NCBI GenBank assembly: GCA_946407725.1
Contig: CAMJPM010000014.1
Coordinates: forward strand, 1-44,257
Reading direction: 5' to 3'
DNA: 44,257 nucleotides
Source of the DNA: an uncultured Lachnospiraceae bacterium
GTDB taxonomy: Bacteria > Bacillota > Clostridia > Lachnospirales > Lachnospiraceae
The stretch's first letter is position 1. The number at the start of each line of letters is the position of its first letter. A program made the translations under genes and the position numbers. Shown in pieces: positions 41,101 through 44,257 of this stretch. The notes beneath the pieces are model-generated. The model saw only the letters and a list, made by a program, of their open reading frames with translations, had not been told where the DNA came from and did no database searches.

Positions 41101-42620
41101 AAAAGGCCAGAATATCAGTGAAACTGGTGTCCGAAGCGGGTGTGGGCACCATTGCGTCAGGTGTTGCCAAAGCTGGTGCGGGAGTGATCCTGGTTTCCGG
41201 ATATGATGGCGGCACCGGAGCAGCTCCTTCCTCCTCTGTTCACCATGCGGGGCTCCCCTGGGAGCTGGGACTGTCGGAGGCGCATCAGTGCCTTCTCGAT
41301 AATGGTCTCCGAAGCCGCGTTGTACTTGAAACCGACGGGAAACTCATGAGCGGAAGGGATGTGGCCATCGCAGCCCTTCTGGGGGCGGAGGAATTCGGTT
41401 TTGCAACGGCACCCCTGGTATGTATGGGCTGTATGATGATGCGTGTCTGCTCAAAGGACACCTGTCCTGTGGGTATAGCCACCCAGAATGAAGAGCTGAG
41501 GAAGCGTTTTTCCGGAAAACCGGAATATGTGGTGAATTTCTTTAAGTTTATCGCCAGGGAGCTAAGAGAAATAATGAGTGAACTGGGTTTCAGGAATATC
41601 GGGGAAATGGTGGGAAGGACAGACTGTCTTGAAATGAAGAGTATACCGGCCGCAAGATGTAAAAATGCGGCTGATCTCAGCAAAATACTGGCTTCCGGCT
41701 ATGCCGGGAGAGAAAAGAGTCATTTTGATCCCGCGGATATTTACGACTTCGGTCTGGAAAAGACGCTGGATAAGAAGGTTCTGATCCCCGCTTATGAAAA
41801 GGTGGAAAAGAAGCAGAAACAGAGCTTTTCCATAAGCGTGGAGGTGTCCAGCACGGACAGGAGCTTCGGAACACTGTTTGGCAGCCGTGTGACCCATGAT
41901 CACAGAAACACCCTGCCGGATGACACCTGTATTGTGGAGGCAAGAGGAGGCGGAGGCCAGTCCTTCGGTGCATTCCTGCCAAAGGGTGTCACCATAAAGC
42001 TTAAAGGGGATGCGAATGACGGTTTCGGAAAAGGCCTCTCCGGAGGTAAGCTGATCGTCACACCGCCGGAAAACGCGAAGTACAGTGCCCATGAGAACAT
42101 AATCATCGGAAATGTGGCCCTGTATGGCGCAACTGCAGGAAAGGCTTATGTCTGCGGTATTGCCGGGGAAAGGTTCTGCGTAAGGAATTCCGGAGCCATC
42201 GCCATTGCCGAGGGCTGCGGAGACCACGGGCTTGAGTACATGACAGGCGGAAAAGCCGTGATCCTGGGGATGACCGGAAAGAATTTCGCCGCGGGAATGA
42301 GCGGAGGAATAGCCTATGTTCTGGACCGGGAGCATACGCTGTATCTCAGGATGAATAAGGATATGGCTTCGTTAACGGAGCTTACGGAAAAATACGATAT
42401 TGAGGAGCTGCGGGGACTGATATCCGACTATGTGAATGAGACCGGTTCTGTTTTCGGACAGGAGATCCTTAAAAATTACAACAGTTACATACCGGATTTC
42501 AAAAAGATAGTTCCAAATGATTATCAGAAAATGCTGACACTTATCAGCCGCTTTGAGGAACAGGGCATGGATTATGACCATGCGGTGCTGGAAGCGTTTA
42601 AGGAGTTAAAAAATGGGTAA
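38115..42620 (+). CDS. gltB: Glutamate synthase large subunit
   Basis: A 1501-residue subunit of NADPH-GOGAT, which turns glutamine plus 2-oxoglutarate into two glutamates. The glutaminase nucleophile is Cys11 after a short propeptide (EHDACGIGAV). Then NGLRPSRYY; the central and FMN domains with GAMSFGSLSKEAH, SNTGEGGEDP, GAKPGEGGHLPG and SGYDGGTGAAP; the 3Fe-4S cysteines in CMGCMMMRVCSKDTCPVG; and the C-terminal GXGXG beta-helix (GGGGQSFGAFLPKG, GNVALYGATAG). Full length for the bacterial type. It lies 42 bp after glnN and overlaps gltD by 8 bp. Confidence 0.97.
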   Translation: MDTWKMEHDACGIGAVININGKADHKVLDDALSIVEKLEHRAGKDASGKVGDGVGILLQICHGFFNGVAKKCGISLKGAGDYGVGMFFLPQNSMKRMFARRMLEVIAKKEGLTVLGWRDVNIHPEILGETAKSCMPWISQCFIGRPDDVERGLDFDRKLYSLRREYEKSSEDTYICSLSSRTIVYKGMFLVGQLRKFYEDLLSPDYKTAIAMVHSRFSTNTTPSWQRAHPYRMIAHNGEINTIKGNADRMLAREETMSSEEMKDDLSKVYPVIAASGSDSAMLDNTLEFLYMNGLDLPLAMMITIPEPWKHNDFMDKNKKDFYHYYATMLEPWDGPAAVMFTDGELFGATLDRNGLRPSRYYVTGDGRLILSSEVGVLDIPEENIVKKSRLSPGCMLLIDTKEGRIISDEECKAKYAHACPYGEWLDRNLLHLETLKIPNKKIYTHPQDVRDRLYKVFGYTYEDINKQIIPMAANGIEPTVSMGTDIPLAMLSKHHQPLFCYFKQLFAQVTNPPIDSLREKIVTDTTVYIGSDGNLLKEKSGNCRVLEVNNPILTGVDLMKIAALDEPGFRTEKVSLLYYKNTSLERALEQLNITVDRAVSAGANIIILSDRGVDENHMPIPSLLAVSSVEQHLVRTKRRTKVSLILESGEPRDVHQIATLLGFGVRAVNPYLAHECIAELIDRGILDKDYHTAIADYNEAILSGVVKIAAKMGISTLQSYQSAKIFEAVGLSKEFTDRYFTGIVSRVGGIGIEEIGEDVELRHDKAFDPLGLSTDMSLDSFGFHSLRSGEEMEDHLYSPKTIVTLQRAVRENDYSRFKEYTALVDDEDKPHTLRALMAFSPKNEKIPLDEVEPEEEIMKRFQTGAMSFGSLSKEAHETLAEAMNRIGGKSNTGEGGEDPSRFGTDKNSAVKQVASGRFGVTSEYLMSAKEIQIKMAQGAKPGEGGHLPGKKVYPWVADIRFSTPGVSLISPPPHHDIYSIEDLSQLIYDLKNANEKARISVKLVSEAGVGTIASGVAKAGAGVILVSGYDGGTGAAPSSSVHHAGLPWELGLSEAHQCLLDNGLRSRVVLETDGKLMSGRDVAIAALLGAEEFGFATAPLVCMGCMMMRVCSKDTCPVGIATQNEELRKRFSGKPEYVVNFFKFIARELREIMSELGFRNIGEMVGRTDCLEMKSIPAARCKNAADLSKILASGYAGREKSHFDPADIYDFGLEKTLDKKVLIPAYEKVEKKQKQSFSISVEVSSTDRSFGTLFGSRVTHDHRNTLPDDTCIVEARGGGGQSFGAFLPKGVTIKLKGDANDGFGKGLSGGKLIVTPPENAKYSAHENIIIGNVALYGATAGKAYVCGIAGERFCVRNSGAIAIAEGCGDHGLEYMTGGKAVILGMTGKNFAAGMSGGIAYVLDREHTLYLRMNKDMASLTELTEKYDIEELRGLISDYVNETGSVFGQEILKNYNSYIPDFKKIVPNDYQKMLTLISRFEEQGMDYDHAVLEAFKELKNG

Positions 42621-44103
42621 AGACGGTGGATTTCTGGAATACGGCAGAAAAAACAATAATGATGTGCCGCCGGAGAAGAGGATAGAGAATTTTGAAGAGT
42701 TTCACACCTTCCTTTCGGCAGGGGACAGAATGAAGCAGGCTGCAAGGTGCATGGACTGCGGTGTACCCTTCTGTCAGTCGGCAATGGTGCTGTCCGGAAT
42801 GGTTACCGGATGCCCCCTCCACAATCTGATCCCCGAATGGAATGATGAGCTGTATAAGGGACATTTTCAGCATGCCTGCGCCAGGCTTATAAAAACCAGC
42901 AATTTCCCGGAATTCACAGGCCGTGTCTGCCCCGCCCTCTGTGAAAAGGCATGTATGTGCGGACAGCACGGGGAAGCGGTAACGGTACACGATAATGAGC
43001 TTTTTTTGATAGAAACCGCCTTTTCCAAGGGGTACATCACTCCGTCAATACCCGTGATAAGGAGCGGGAAAAAGGTGGCCGTTGTGGGCAGCGGACCCTC
43101 CGGACTGGCAGTTTCCGATGAGCTTAACCACAGGGGACATAATGTGGAAGTATTTGAAAGGGAGGAAGAGATTGGCGGCCTTCTGATGTATGGCATCCCC
43201 AACATGAAGCTGGACAAGGAAGTGATCCTGCGCAGAAAAAAGCTTATGGAATCGGAAGGAGTGGTTTTCCATACCGGTACGGATATAGGAAAGGGCAGGA
43301 AAGCAGAAACCCTGTTAAAGGATTTTGACGCGGTGGTGTTATGCTGCGGAGCTAAAAAGCCCAGAGAGATAAAGGGGGCCGACCCGAAAAAGATAAAGGG
43401 CATATATAATGCAGTGGATTTTCTTACCGGAACTACAAAAGCCCTTATGAAAGCAGGCGACAAAAGTGTTGGAGCTCTTAAAAAGCAGGGCGGCTTTACA
43501 GATGCGTGCGGTAAAAATGTGGTGATAATCGGAGGAGGAGATACGGGAAATGACTGTATCGGGACGGTCATAAGGCATGGTGCAAAAAGCGTGACCGCCA
43601 TAGAGATGATGCCAAAGCCCCCTGAAGAGAGAAGAGAGAACAATCCCTGGCCTGAGTGGCCAAAGGTCCTGAAAACGGATTACGGTCATGAGGAGGCGGC
43701 TTTTGTATTCGGAAAGGATCCCAGAGTCTATGAGACCACAGTAAAACAGGTGATCACTGATAAGGACAATGCTATACATGAGATAGTCACGGTGAAGGTC
43801 AACTTTAAGGATGGGAAACTAAAGGAAGTAAAGGGAAGCGAAAAGACACTGCCCTGTGAGCTGCTCCTTATCGCAGCGGGATTTACGGGCTGCGAGGAAT
43901 ACACGGCCAATGCCTTCAAAGTGGAGAGAAACGCGAGAGGCACCGTGGTCACCAATGAGAACAGCTTCCGGGTGGCGGACACAAAGGTATTCTCCGCAGG
44001 GGATATGAGGAGAGGCCAGTCTCTGGTGGTATGGGCCATCACTGAAGGCCGGAAATGCGCAAAGGAAGTGGATGAATTCCTGATGGGATATACAAATATG
44101 TGA
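42613..44103 (+). CDS. gltD: Glutamate synthase small subunit
   Basis: A 496-residue FAD/NADPH subunit that feeds electrons to GltB. The N-terminal 4Fe-4S cysteines are CMDCGVPFCQ, GCPLHNLIPEWN and CPALCEKACMCG. FAD site VVGSGPSGLA, then EREEEIGGLLMYGIPNMKL; NADPH site IIGGGDTGNDC; the closing FAD motif is VFSAGDMRRGQSLVVWAI. Its start lies within the last codons of gltB (8-bp overlap), so translation is coupled. Last gene of the GS-GOGAT operon; a long palindrome follows. Confidence 0.97.
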   Translation: MGKDGGFLEYGRKNNNDVPPEKRIENFEEFHTFLSAGDRMKQAARCMDCGVPFCQSAMVLSGMVTGCPLHNLIPEWNDELYKGHFQHACARLIKTSNFPEFTGRVCPALCEKACMCGQHGEAVTVHDNELFLIETAFSKGYITPSIPVIRSGKKVAVVGSGPSGLAVSDELNHRGHNVEVFEREEEIGGLLMYGIPNMKLDKEVILRRKKLMESEGVVFHTGTDIGKGRKAETLLKDFDAVVLCCGAKKPREIKGADPKKIKGIYNAVDFLTGTTKALMKAGDKSVGALKKQGGFTDACGKNVVIIGGGDTGNDCIGTVIRHGAKSVTAIEMMPKPPEERRENNPWPEWPKVLKTDYGHEEAAFVFGKDPRVYETTVKQVITDKDNAIHEIVTVKVNFKDGKLKEVKGSEKTLPCELLLIAAGFTGCEEYTANAFKVERNARGTVVTNENSFRVADTKVFSAGDMRRGQSLVVWAITEGRKCAKEVDEFLMGYTNM

Positions 44104-44120
44104 GTAAGAGCCCTGAAGAG

Positions 44121-44174
44121 CCCTGGGGACGGGGTTAATGGTTCAAAAATGGACCACTAACCCCGTCCCCAGGG
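44121..44174. terminator. GGGGACGGGG palindrome, copy 3, after gltD
   Basis: CCCTGGGGACGGGGTTA and its perfect 17-base complement TAACCCCGTCCCCAGGG about a short centre with an extra GG/CC pair, then TCTGTTTTG. It is the best-conserved copy of the repeat and is placed to end the glnN-gltBD transcript. Confidence 0.75.
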
Positions 44175-44257
44175 TCTGTTTTGTAACTGTTCAGAACCCC
44201 CGCACCGCACCTTCGCAAAAAATGATTTTTGATTAAAAATGATCAAAGAAATCATTT
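44175..44257. other. Right-edge intergenic sequence
   Basis: Contains GTAACTGTTCAGAA (44183-44196), close to the GTAACTATTCAGA end of the hairpin-rich elements at 609-760 and 16581-16740, so another copy may begin here and run off the window. No gene is visible. Confidence 0.4.

Noticed and set aside
1-44257. tRNA or rRNA genes
   Set aside because: No cloverleaf with a GTTCGA-type T arm or rRNA segment was recognised by eye on either strand; a tRNAscan run would settle it.

Overview
The window reads as chromosome of a Gram-positive clostridium, most likely a Lachnospiraceae (Butyrivibrio/Pseudobutyrivibrio-like) rumen or gut anaerobe. Pointers are strong AGGAGG-type ribosome sites, sigma-A-like promoters, a type III glutamine synthetase, an ammonium channel fused to a PII domain, abundant zinc-ribbon membrane proteins and Rpn-type PD-(D/E)XK nuclease genes. 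The family-level assignment is inference; no rRNA or other phylogenetic marker is present.

Layout. (1) 1-4.6 kb: an Rpn nuclease gene running off the left edge and broken by a hairpin-rich insert, a hybrid sensor kinase, and a 3' remnant of another Rpn gene. (2) 4.3-14.6 kb: an accessory island visibly richer in A+T. A small XRE repressor is divergent from a secreted LRR/InlB-repeat protein, which is followed by six consecutive zinc-ribbon membrane proteins. One of the six is frameshifted at a T4G5 run. The island ends in a second Rpn remnant. (3) 14.7-15.4 kb: an XRE-headed gene split by an in-frame stop. (4) 15.6-21.8 kb: a LysR regulator divergent from a sulfur amino-acid operon (metY, AhpD-like, SDR, mccB, mccA). 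(5) 21.9-44.1 kb: a nitrogen/glutamine block: asnB, a frameshifted DAACS symporter, mnmA (opposite strand), pyrG, a LuxR-type regulator, amtB-PII, a PEP/pyruvate-binding-domain protein, purF, glnN, gltB and gltD.

How the genes work together. Region 5 takes up ammonium (amtB-PII), fixes it (glnN, gltBD) and spends the glutamine amide (asnB, pyrG, purF). The most interesting regulatory signal is that asnB, pyrG, amtB, glnN and, more weakly, the symporter each have a good promoter followed within about 3-15 nt of the predicted start by a terminator-like hairpin. This suggests a shared promoter-proximal attenuation regulon.

Repeats form a second layer. There are arrays of perfect-stem hairpins, many with 3-nt loops, at four places: inside the Rpn gene, in the lysR/metY gap, between a Shine-Dalgarno sequence and its start codon, and in the amtB leader. 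Five tandem 75-bp units each carry a TGTGACTAA/TTAGTCACA palindrome. Three copies of a long GGGGACGGGG palindrome also occur, one of which supplies the C-terminus and stop codon of the symporter. Three genes carry single-base lesions (two frameshifts, one nonsense) that could be sequencing errors, decay or phase variation.
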